Positions 27,631-35,016 of a stretch of 64,000 nucleotides of DNA are shown here, one piece after another; position 1 is the first letter of the stretch; every line of letters starts with the position of its first letter. A model generated the notes under the pieces. It was not told the DNA's origin. It worked only from the letters and a program-made list of their open reading frames with translations, and did no database searches. Origin of the DNA: Stappia indica. GTDB taxonomy: Bacteria > Pseudomonadota > Alphaproteobacteria > Rhizobiales > Stappiaceae. The DNA lies in the NCBI RefSeq assembly GCF_001696535.1, contig NZ_MBQE01000004.1, forward strand, positions 620,001 to 684,000. Direction: 5' to 3'. A program made the translations under genes and the position numbers.

Positions 27631-28950
27631 ATGCCTGCCGCCGCGCTGATCCTGTTCTATCTCCTCATCGCGCTGGCGCCGCTCGCCCTGGCCGCCGGCA
27701 GAGGCCGGCCGCCGCGCCCGGTGATGGACGAGATCGCCAGCGGCATGGCGATGGTGGCTTTCGCGATCCTGCTGATGGAATTCGTGCTGTCGGGCCGCTT
27801 CCGCTCGATCTCGGGCCGCGTCGGCCTCGACGTCACCATGCGCTTCCACCAGCTGCTCGCCCGCACCGCGCTGGTGCTCGCCCTGGCGCATCCGTTCCTT
27901 TACACGCTGCCCTTCGCCCGGCCGCTGCCTTTCGATCCCACGCGCCAGCTGACCCTGACCTTTGCGGCCGAAGGGCTGGTGACCGGCGTTCTGGCCTTCG
28001 TGTTGTTGCCGGGTTTCGTGATCCTGTCGATTGCCCGCGACCGCATCGGCTGGCGCTACGAGACCTGGCGGCTCGCCCACGGGCTCGGCGCGCTGGCCAT
28101 TGCCGTTCTGGTGCTGATCCATGCGCGCCATGCCGGCCGCTACAGCGCGGACCCGCAGCTGGCCGGCCTGTGGGCCGTGCTGACGGCGGCGGCGGTGCTG
28201 TCGCTGGCGCATGTCTATCTGCTGAAGCCGCTGCTGGCGCGCCGCCGCCCCTGGGAGGTGACGGGCCTGCGGCAGCTCGCCGAGCGAACATGGGAGGTGG
28301 TGCTGAGCCCCAGGGGGCACGAGGGGATCTCGTACCGCGCCGGGCAGTTCGCCTGGATCCGCATCGGCGCGCCGGTCTTCTCGCTGCGCGAGAACCCGTT
28401 CTCCATCGCCTCGGCGCCGGGCGAGGGCAAGGACCTGCGCTTCGTCATCAAGGAGCTCGGCGACTTCACCGCGACGCTGAGCGGCATTCCGCTCGGCACG
28501 CGCGCCCATGTCGACGGGCCGCACGGCAATCTGGTGCTGGAGGGGCGGCAGGGCAGCGGCATCGCCTTCATCGCCGGCGGCGTCGGCATTGCGCCGATGC
28601 TGAGCCTGCTGCGGCAACTGGAGATCGACGGCGATCCGCGCCCGACGGTGCTGGTCTACGGCAACCGCCATGCGGGCCAGATCGCCTGCACGGAGGACCT
28701 CGCCCGCATGCGCCGCCAGCACCGGACGGAGGTGGTGCAGGTGCTGTCCGAACCGCCGCAGGGCTGGGAAGGCGAGCGCGGGATGGTCGACGCGGCGCTT
28801 ATCGCACGGCTGTTCACTGAGGCGCGCCATCGCGACTGGCTCTATGTCCTGTGCGGACCCGCCCCGATGATGGAGGGCGTCGAGGAGGCGCTGCTCGACC
28901 TCGGCGTGGCGCCGAGACAGATCATCTCGGAGAGGTTCCAGCATGACTGA
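27631..28950 (+). CDS. Ferric-reductase-like transmembrane flavoprotein
   Basis: 439 residues from ATG 27631 (GGGGGA upstream). Residues ~1-205 carry about six membrane helices with the ferric-reductase domain; two His pairs (RFHQ...LAHP and LAHG...LIHA) can hold two b-type hemes. Residues ~210-439 are an FAD/NAD(P) module: RENPFSIAS for FAD, GGVGIAPMLS for NAD(P), and the terminal Cys motif LYVLCGPAPMM. Electrons would pass from cytosolic NAD(P)H to an outer acceptor such as Fe(III), Cu(II) or oxygen. It overlaps a small downstream gene. Confidence 0.9.
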   Translation: MPAAALILFYLLIALAPLALAAGRGRPPRPVMDEIASGMAMVAFAILLMEFVLSGRFRSISGRVGLDVTMRFHQLLARTALVLALAHPFLYTLPFARPLPFDPTRQLTLTFAAEGLVTGVLAFVLLPGFVILSIARDRIGWRYETWRLAHGLGALAIAVLVLIHARHAGRYSADPQLAGLWAVLTAAAVLSLAHVYLLKPLLARRRPWEVTGLRQLAERTWEVVLSPRGHEGISYRAGQFAWIRIGAPVFSLRENPFSIASAPGEGKDLRFVIKELGDFTATLSGIPLGTRAHVDGPHGNLVLEGRQGSGIAFIAGGVGIAPMLSLLRQLEIDGDPRPTVLVYGNRHAGQIACTEDLARMRRQHRTEVVQVLSEPPQGWEGERGMVDAALIARLFTEARHRDWLYVLCGPAPMMEGVEEALLDLGVAPRQIISERFQHD

Positions 28951-29065
28951 AAGGCGCCCCCCGCCGAAGCTGCCGCCGCACACCACGCGCGTGCGGCGGC
29001 TCGCTCTCTTCTGGGTCCTCAACGCCGCTCTGGCCGCGGGCATCCTCGTCTTCGCCCTGCGGTAG
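28943..29065 (+). CDS. Small single-pass membrane protein
   Basis: 40 residues, starting at an ATG inside the last codons of the flavoprotein gene (8-base overlap), indicating translational coupling. It has a basic, Pro-rich N-terminus (MTERRPPPKLPP) and one hydrophobic segment of ~18 residues (RLALFWVLNAALAAGILVF), so it is predicted N-in in the inner membrane. It could be a small partner of the ferric-reductase-like protein. No homologue is recognised. Confidence 0.6.
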   Translation: MTERRPPPKLPPHTTRVRRLALFWVLNAALAAGILVFALR

Positions 29066-29731
29066 ATGTGGGCTTGCCGGAGGTCGGTATGTTCCCGCCA
29101 CCGCTCTGGGAACGAATGGGCCCGGATCTCGCGATGCTCACCCCCCCTCTGTCGGCTGCGCCGACATCTCCCCCTCAAGGGGGGAGAGAGGAGCGTGGGG
29201 CGTGATCGGCGCGTTGCTGCTTATGCCTTTCCCTGCGTCTTCCCGGACGAGGCCGAAGGCCGATGATCCGGGATCGGGGGAGGTACGGCGGTTGCGGCAG
29301 GGTTCCCGAGCGCACCTCATACGCCCTCGGCTCTCCGGTCCCGGCTCGGCGCTGGCGCGCCGTCCGGGAGGACGAAGCAGGGGATAGTGCGCGGGAAACG
29401 GCGAAACGAAATGCAGGCCGGCGCGGTTCACCCCCCTCTGTCGGCTGTGCCGACATCTCCCCCTCTTTTCTTCTTCTTGGAGGGGGAGAGGGGGGCGTGG
29501 GGCGTGGCCGGCAATCTGCCGCTCTACGATACCGCGAGCCATACCCATGAATATATTTTTCGAATTATTGCATAATATACTTAATGTCGGTGCGTGTTCG
29601 ATATCGACTTGTGGTGAAACTGAGACAAAACAAGATTTATACCTTTGAAGGTGAGCGGGATAACCTTTTCGAACACGTCCGGCAGCAGCCCGGCAAACGG
29701 GCCGCCCGGCATGTTCGAGGAGGGCTCAAAC
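29066..29731. repeat. Intergenic region with duplicated repeat and AT-rich leader
   Basis: 666 bases without a gene. Two related elements begin CACCCCCCTCTGTCGGCTG: 29139-29203 and 29429-29507; each is a GTCGG..CCGAC palindrome followed by a CCCCCT..AGGGGG stem and GCGTGGGGCGTG. Between them lies a third palindrome (CCCGGA...TCCGGG, 29242-29272, enclosing GGCCGAAGGCC). All resemble rhizobial intergenic repeats. From 29548 the base composition turns AT-rich, with ATTAT-TGC-ATAAT at 29564-29576; this is probably the promoter region of the cupin gene and the left edge of the accessory region. Confidence 0.65.
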
Positions 29732-30475
29732 GTGATCGTCCGTACCTTCAAGGCAGCCGGCGATGCGCCGGTTTTCCGCTACGCCGTGTCCCGCGAAGTG
29801 GTGGCCCGCACCGATCAGGTGGGGCACGCGCTCTACGACACGACGCTGGCCGCCGGCGCTGCCGACACGGTGACGCGCGATGCCGCCGGCGAGTTTCCCG
29901 CGCAGGCGCATTTCTGCCTGTCCGGCACGGGCATGGTGACCGTCGACGGGCGCAGCGAGCGCGCCTCGCCCGGCACGCTGGTCGCCGCACGGGCCGGCGC
30001 CGAGGTGAGCTTCCTGGCCGAAAGCGAGATGCGCATCTGCACCGTCTTCGGCGGCGAGGGGCCGGAGGAGGCGATCCGCGCCGACCCGCTGATCCGCCAT
30101 GTCGACGAGTTCATCGGCACCGAGCGCGACGTCTTCTGGGGAAATGGCCAGAGCCGGCGCTTGCTGGTCAAGGCCGACGGCTTCGGCTTTGCGCTGTGCC
30201 AGACGCTCGGCAATGCGAATACGGACTCGCCGCTGCAGTACCGGCATCATTTCGAGAGCTGCTACTACGTCTCGGGCAGCGGCGAATATGTCTGGGAGAG
30301 CGGCAGCCACCCCATCGACACCAACGGCGCCCGGGCGACCGCCTTCATCATGAACCGGAACGATGCCCACCGCATGGTGGTGCACGATCCCTCGATCTGC
30401 CTCAGCATCTTCAGCCCGCCCATCGAGGGCACCGAGGCGCACGATTTTTCCGGCAAGCGGCCATCCTCTTATTGA
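29732..30475 (+). CDS. Tandem cupin with ectoine-synthase-like C-terminal half
   Basis: 247 residues from GTG 29732: GAGGAGG lies 8 bases upstream and the start (M)IVRTF matches the N-terminus of ectoine synthase (EctC); ATG 29711 precedes that ribosome site. Residues ~135-235 resemble EctC (~130 residues): WGNGQSRRLL, then RHHFESCYYVSGSGE and NRNDAHRM. By eye, the metal ligands Glu and His align with E175 and H213, while the third ligand Tyr aligns with F205. Residues 1-120 repeat the cupin fold (CLSGTGMVTVDG) without those ligands. No ectA or ectB is present, so ectoine synthesis is unlikely; a cyclising or metal-dependent role in the neighbouring hydroxamate pathway is inference. Confidence 0.72.
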   Translation: MIVRTFKAAGDAPVFRYAVSREVVARTDQVGHALYDTTLAAGAADTVTRDAAGEFPAQAHFCLSGTGMVTVDGRSERASPGTLVAARAGAEVSFLAESEMRICTVFGGEGPEEAIRADPLIRHVDEFIGTERDVFWGNGQSRRLLVKADGFGFALCQTLGNANTDSPLQYRHHFESCYYVSGSGEYVWESGSHPIDTNGARATAFIMNRNDAHRMVVHDPSICLSIFSPPIEGTEAHDFSGKRPSSY

Positions 30476-30659
30476 AGCGATCCGGCGCGCTGGAAACCGT
30501 CTCATCGAGGCGGGGAAAGGCTTGGCGGCCAGTCAGTCGCCAAGCCACCGAATGGACCGAATATAATATATTTCAACTGCTTTTGCCGGGTCGCTAAGGT
30601 TTTCCCGTCCGCCGCGGATGCCGTCCGCGTCCCGGTTGGCGTCGCCGGAAGGAGTTTCA
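30476..30659 (+). promoter_or_regulatory. AT-rich leader before the N-monooxygenase gene
   Basis: 184 bases between the cupin and monooxygenase genes with an AT-rich near-palindrome (about 30552-30572, GAATATAATATATTTC) that could be a promoter or an iron-regulator site. It does not match a Fur, RirA or Irr consensus well enough to name one. Confidence 0.4.
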
Positions 30660-32021
30660 ATGACGTCGCAATCCGTGCAAAGCGCCGAGGGTCATGTCTT
30701 CGACATCATCGGCATCGGTATCGGTCCGTTCAACCTCGGGCTCGCCTGCCTGACCCAGCCGATCCGCGATCTCGACTGCCTGTTCCTGGAACGCAAGGAC
30801 CAGTTCAACTGGCACGAGGGAACCTTGCTGGAAACGGCGACGCTGCAGACGCCCTTCCTGTGCGATCTGGTGACGCTGGCCGATCCGACCAGCGAGTTCA
30901 GCTTCCTGAACTACCTGAAGCAGACCGGCCGGATCTACGCCTTCTATGCGTTCCTGCTGGACACGGAAAACTTCTTCCTGCTGCGCAACGAATTCAACAA
31001 GTACTACCGCTGGGCGGCTGGCCGTCTCGACAATGTGGTGTTCAACCGCGAGGTGGAAACGGTCGAATACGACGAGGAGACCGGCGTCTACCGGGTCACC
31101 AGCCTCAACACCAAGATGGGCCAGCGCAAGGTGCTGCTCGCCCGCCGCATCGTGCTGGGCTCCGGCATGTCGCCGGCGGTGCCCGCGCCCTGCGAGGCGG
31201 TGCGCGACAAGCTGCTGCACAGTGCCGACTACCTGCGCAACCGCGAGGCGGTGCGGCAGAAGAAGTCGATCACCGTGGTCGGCTCGGGCCAGAGCGCGGC
31301 CGAGGTCTATCACGACCTGCTGAGCGACATCGACCGCTACGGCTACGGGCTGAACTGGGTGACGCGCTCCTCTCGCCTGGTGCCGCGGGAGCTGACCAAG
31401 TTCACCCTGCAGATGACGACGCCGGACTATGCCGACTACTTCTTCTCGCTGTCGCGGTCCAAGCGCGAGGACCTGGTGCGGGCGATGCAGTCGATCTTCA
31501 AGGGCGTCAACCCGTCGCTGATCAACGACATCTACGACCTGCGCTACCGCAAACAGCTCGGCGGCGATGTCGACATGATGCTGATCTCCAACACGGAGGT
31601 GGAGGCCTGCACCCACGATGCGGCGAGCGACAGCTTCCGCGTCACCTTCCGCCAGGTGGAGGAGGAGAAGTCCTTCGAGCTGGAGACCGAGGCGCTGATC
31701 ATGGGCACCGGCTACCGGTTCCGCATGCCGGATTATCTCAGGCCCATCTCGGATCGCATCAACTGGTGCGGGGAGGGGCGCTTTGCCGTTGCGCGCAACT
31801 GCAGCATCGACACCAGGGGCGGCGAGATCTTCGTCCAGAACGCGGAAATCCACGCCGACAGCTACCTGCCGCCGGATCTCGGCCAGTCCTGCTACCGCAA
31901 CTCGATCATCATCCGCGAGGTGCTGGGCAAGGAATACTATCCGGTGGAGCGCAGCCTTGCCTTCCAGCGCTTTTCCTCGCCCGTGGACGGCCTGACCGCC
32001 GCCGTCTCGGCCGGCGGCTGA
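30660..32021 (+). CDS. L-lysine/L-ornithine N-monooxygenase (IucD/SidA family)
   Basis: 453 residues from ATG 30660 (GGAAGGAG upstream). FAD motif GIGIGPFNLGLA near the N-terminus, NADPH motif VVGSGQSAAE in the middle and the late MGTGY motif, all in family order. Such enzymes hydroxylate the side-chain amine of lysine (IucD) or ornithine (PvdA/SidA), or a diamine (AlcA/DesB), as the first step to hydroxamate siderophores. Which amine is used cannot be decided by eye; overall it looks closest to lysine or diamine enzymes of NRPS-independent siderophore (NIS) pathways. Next gene 15 bases downstream is an IucA/IucC synthetase. Confidence 0.9.
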   Translation: MTSQSVQSAEGHVFDIIGIGIGPFNLGLACLTQPIRDLDCLFLERKDQFNWHEGTLLETATLQTPFLCDLVTLADPTSEFSFLNYLKQTGRIYAFYAFLLDTENFFLLRNEFNKYYRWAAGRLDNVVFNREVETVEYDEETGVYRVTSLNTKMGQRKVLLARRIVLGSGMSPAVPAPCEAVRDKLLHSADYLRNREAVRQKKSITVVGSGQSAAEVYHDLLSDIDRYGYGLNWVTRSSRLVPRELTKFTLQMTTPDYADYFFSLSRSKREDLVRAMQSIFKGVNPSLINDIYDLRYRKQLGGDVDMMLISNTEVEACTHDAASDSFRVTFRQVEEEKSFELETEALIMGTGYRFRMPDYLRPISDRINWCGEGRFAVARNCSIDTRGGEIFVQNAEIHADSYLPPDLGQSCYRNSIIIREVLGKEYYPVERSLAFQRFSSPVDGLTAAVSAGG

Positions 32022-32036
32022 CGGGGCACGACGACG

Positions 32037-33935
32037 ATGGACGCGATGACCGCCGCCCTGCAGACCATGCCGCCGCACGAGCGAGCCGCTGCGCATCTGG
32101 AAAGCGACCGCTGGCTGTGGGCCAGCCGGCTCCTGGTGCGCAAGGCGATCTCGGAATTCGCCCACGAGCTGCTGCTCGCACCCCGCGAAGTGGAGCCGGC
32201 GGGCGCCGGCGAGGCCGGACGCTACGTGCTGGAGCAGCCGGCGCTCGGCATCGACTACACATTCCGCGCAAGGCGCATGCGCCTCGATCATTGGCAGGTG
32301 GATGCCCACTCGATCAAGAAGCGGATCCGGGGCGAGCCGGCGCCGCTCGACGCGCTGAAATTCATCATCGAGTTCAAGGCCGAGCTCGGCATTCGCGATG
32401 CGATGATGCCGGTCTATCTCGACGAGATCAGCAGCATTCTCTACGGCAGCGCCTACAAGGCGGCGACCAAGCCGCACCGGGCTTCCGACCTTGCCGGCGC
32501 CGATTTCCAGGCCATCGAGACGGGCATGACCGAGGGCCATCCCTCCTTCGTCGCCAATAACGGCCGGCTCGGCTTCGACACGGCCGACTATCCGCTCTAT
32601 GCGCCGGAGGCAGCGGGCCCGCTCTCCATCGTCTGGATCGCGGTCTCCCGCGAGCATTCGCGCTTCACGGCGATGTCCGGCATCGACCACGACCGCCTGA
32701 TGGCGGAAGAGCTGGGCGAGGACACGGTCGCCGATTACCGGGCGCAGCTGACCGGCGAGGGGCTCGACCCCGACCGCTACCATTTCATGCCAGTGCATCC
32801 TTGGCAGTGGTTCAACCGCATCTCGATGAGCTTTGCTCCGGAGATCGCCCGGCGCAACATCGTCTATCTCGGCCTGTCGCGGGACCTCTACCAGCCGCAG
32901 CAGTCGATCCGTACCTTCTTCAACGCCTCGGCGCCGTCGAAGCGCTACGTGAAGATGGCGCTGTCGATCCTCAACATGGGCTTCATGCTGCAGCGCGGCC
33001 TGTCGCCGGAGGACATGCAGACGACGCCGGAGATCAACGAGTGGCTGCGCAACCTGCTGGCGCGCGACCGGTACCTGCAGGACAACGGCTTCTGCCTGAT
33101 CTGCGAGCAGGCGACGATCAGCTACCGCAACCCCTACTACGAGGAAGGGCTGGCGGCGGATTCTCCCTACAAGCACGTGCTGGCCGCCCTGTGGCGGGAA
33201 AGCCCGGTCAACCTGATCCGGCCCGGCGAGCGGCTGATGACCATGGCCGCGCTGCTGCATCTCGACCCGCAAGGGGATTCGCTGACCGCCAGCCTGATCG
33301 AGCGCTCGCGGCTGGGGGCGGAGGAGTGGATCCGCCGCTATCTCAAGGCGTATCTGGCGCCGGTGCTGCACTGCTACTACGCCTATGACATCATCTTCAT
33401 GCCGCATGGCGAGAACGTCATTCTCATTCTGGAGAACGACGCGCCGACGCGCATCGTCATGAAGGACCTGGCGGAGGAGATGCGCATCCTCAACAGCGGC
33501 GCGACGCTGCCGCCGGTGGTGCGGCGCAACTGCGTGGTGCTGGACGATGCGGTGCGGCTGGACGGCATCTTCACCGATGTCTTCGATTGCTACCTCCGCC
33601 ATCTGGCGGCGATCCTCGACGAGCGGCAGGTGCTGCCGGAGGCGCGGTTCTGGGCGCTGGTCGGCGAGTGCGTGCGCGAGTACCAGGCCACGCAGCCGCA
33701 ATATGCCGAGAAGTTCGCCCGCCACGACGTCTTCGTGCCGGAGTTCCCGCGCAACTGCATCAACCGGTTGCAGCTGCGCGACAACCGGCAGCTTCTCGAT
33801 CCCAACGACCCCGACAAGGGGTTCGAATATGCCGGCACGCTGCCCAATCCGCTGACCGGTGGGGCGGACGGCTCGCCGGGCCTGCTGCGGCGGGCCGTGG
33901 GGCATATCGGGACCTATTTCCTCGGGCCGGGCTGA
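32037..33935 (+). CDS. IucA/IucC-family NRPS-independent siderophore synthetase
   Basis: 632 residues. The ATP-grasp-like IucA/IucC domain (~110-470) includes the family motif EGHPSFVANNGRLGF and VHPWQW. A C-terminal FhuF-like/helical region (~480-600) follows, giving the normal length of 580-640. NIS synthetases adenylate a carboxylate such as citrate or succinyl-hydroxydiamine and join it to an amine or alcohol. With the N-monooxygenase it forms the core of a hydroxamate pathway. An IucB-type acyltransferase, normally needed to acylate the hydroxylamine, is not in the window, nor is a TonB receptor. Confidence 0.9.
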   Translation: MDAMTAALQTMPPHERAAAHLESDRWLWASRLLVRKAISEFAHELLLAPREVEPAGAGEAGRYVLEQPALGIDYTFRARRMRLDHWQVDAHSIKKRIRGEPAPLDALKFIIEFKAELGIRDAMMPVYLDEISSILYGSAYKAATKPHRASDLAGADFQAIETGMTEGHPSFVANNGRLGFDTADYPLYAPEAAGPLSIVWIAVSREHSRFTAMSGIDHDRLMAEELGEDTVADYRAQLTGEGLDPDRYHFMPVHPWQWFNRISMSFAPEIARRNIVYLGLSRDLYQPQQSIRTFFNASAPSKRYVKMALSILNMGFMLQRGLSPEDMQTTPEINEWLRNLLARDRYLQDNGFCLICEQATISYRNPYYEEGLAADSPYKHVLAALWRESPVNLIRPGERLMTMAALLHLDPQGDSLTASLIERSRLGAEEWIRRYLKAYLAPVLHCYYAYDIIFMPHGENVILILENDAPTRIVMKDLAEEMRILNSGATLPPVVRRNCVVLDDAVRLDGIFTDVFDCYLRHLAAILDERQVLPEARFWALVGECVREYQATQPQYAEKFARHDVFVPEFPRNCINRLQLRDNRQLLDPNDPDKGFEYAGTLPNPLTGGADGSPGLLRRAVGHIGTYFLGPG

Positions 33936-33937
33936 GG

Positions 33938-33981
33938 CCGTTTTCCTCTGTCCTGCGCTGCTTGCGCAGATATGAAAACGG
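33938..33981 (+). other. Stem-loop between synthetase and oxygenase genes
   Basis: Outer arms CCGTTTTC and GAAAACGG enclose an inner hairpin CTGCGC-TGCTT-GCGCAG; it starts 2 bases after the synthetase stop. The tail GACTTTGTTG is only mildly T-rich, so it may be a weak terminator or mRNA protector before the oxygenase gene. Confidence 0.55.
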
Positions 33982-34088
33982 ACTTTGTTGCAAGAAACCC
34001 TCTCTGGAATACTGAAGGCGCGCCGTCTTTCGAGTGATTTCGAAAGAAAACGGCTCGTCATTTCTGCCTATCCGGGAAGGGAAATACG

Positions 34089-34862
34089 ATGTTGAAGGCT
34101 ATCGAGATTTCGAAGGAGCTCAACGAGGACAGCCTCCGCAAGCTCATTGCGAAGAACATCGATGCGATCCATGTGCCGGGATTCTATCCGAAGGAGCTGT
34201 CGGCCACCTTCGCCGACTGCATCGCCGGCCATTCGGAGCTGGAAGCCTACAAGGTGCAGAACGCGCTGAAGCGCCTCGGCATGGGCTATGTCGATGTCGG
34301 CAAGGACGCGGACAACGCCAACCGCTACCACAGCGAGGCGATGCGCTCGATTTGGGGCATCCGCGACATGATCTACCCCAACCTGACGCCGCTCGACCAT
34401 TTCCGCCTGCTGCTGGAGGAGGTCTGGCCGGCGGGCGCGACCATCCAGACCATCGACGAGCGCAAGAGCTTCGTCGGCACCTGCCGGGTGATCGACCCGG
34501 GCGCCAAGATGCTGCCGCACAACGACCGGCTGGCGCGGATGCTGTCGAACGGCGCGTCGGACCTGACCGGCCAGCTGGCGGTCAACGTCTATCTCGACAT
34601 GCCGCCGGAGGGCGGCGAGCTGGAGCTGTGGCTGAGCGAGCCGACGCCGGAGCAGGACAAGGAGCAGGAGACCCGCGACGGGCTCGACCGCGAGGTGCTG
34701 GGCGAGCCGCGGCTGCTGATCCGGCCGGAGAACGGCGACCTGGTGCTGTTCAACTCGCAGCTGATCCACGGGGTGACGCCGGGCGTCGGCGGGCGCCGGG
34801 TGACCATGTCCTGCTTCGTCGGCTATCGCGGCGACGACCAGCCGCTGACCTACTGGAGCTGA
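34089..34862 (+). CDS. 2-Oxoglutarate/Fe(II)-dependent oxygenase
   Basis: 257 residues from ATG 34089 (GGGAAGGGAAATACG upstream). Double-stranded beta-helix fold with iron facial triad H144, D146 (PHNDRL) and H227 (LIHGVTPG), and the 2-oxoglutarate-binding Arg in GGRRVTMS (R236/R237). This P4H-like layout is typical of amino-acid or peptide hydroxylases; the spacing is unlike EctD (PhyH family). In this context it may hydroxylate the siderophore backbone or a precursor; the substrate is unknown. 153 bases after the synthetase gene, last gene of the + strand module. Confidence 0.85.
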   Translation: MLKAIEISKELNEDSLRKLIAKNIDAIHVPGFYPKELSATFADCIAGHSELEAYKVQNALKRLGMGYVDVGKDADNANRYHSEAMRSIWGIRDMIYPNLTPLDHFRLLLEEVWPAGATIQTIDERKSFVGTCRVIDPGAKMLPHNDRLARMLSNGASDLTGQLAVNVYLDMPPEGGELELWLSEPTPEQDKEQETRDGLDREVLGEPRLLIRPENGDLVLFNSQLIHGVTPGVGGRRVTMSCFVGYRGDDQPLTYWS

Positions 34863-34896
34863 CGCTCCGGCTGCATCGCCTTGCCCGAACAAAAAG

Positions 34897-34925
34897 GGGC
34901 GCGCCTTCGGGATGAGGGCGCGCCC
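34897..34925 (-). terminator. Terminator of the MFS gene / convergent boundary
   Basis: GGGCGCGCC / GGCGCGCCC around an 11-base loop; the five A on the left give a T-tract on the - strand. It lies 92 bases after the MFS stop, between convergent modules. A second hairpin (34960-34967 with 34979-34986) lies closer to the MFS stop. Confidence 0.75.
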
Positions 34926-35016
34926 TAGTCCGTTCAGGGAGGAACCTTCCGCCGCCAACCCGGCCCGCTTTTGGCAAACGGGCCGGATTCCGCTGATGCG
35001 GCGGCCGGTCTTCCGG

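Noticed and set aside
29548-29660. Fur, RirA or Irr box before the cupin gene
   Set aside because: AT-rich palindromes exist but none matches a known consensus well enough; iron control is plausible but unproven.
29732-30475. Ectoine biosynthesis gene ectC
   Set aside because: The protein is a double cupin of 247 residues rather than ~130, one metal ligand position differs, and ectA, ectB and ectD are absent; annotated as EctC-like only.
29732-32021. Hydrazine-forming (N-N bond) pair of N-hydroxylase and cupin
   Set aside because: Described hydrazine synthetases carry a methionyl-tRNA-synthetase-like domain fused to the cupin; none is seen here. Kept only as a remote possibility in the findings.
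30657-34061. A 1134-codon open frame on the - strand opposite the siderophore genes
   Set aside because: It is the mirror of highly biased third-codon GC on the + strand, is His/Arg/Asp/Val-rich without any domain, and the + strand genes have full family motifs.
34089-34862. Ectoine hydroxylase EctD
   Set aside because: The facial-triad spacing and HND motif fit P4H-type 2OG oxygenases, not the PhyH-family EctD signature.
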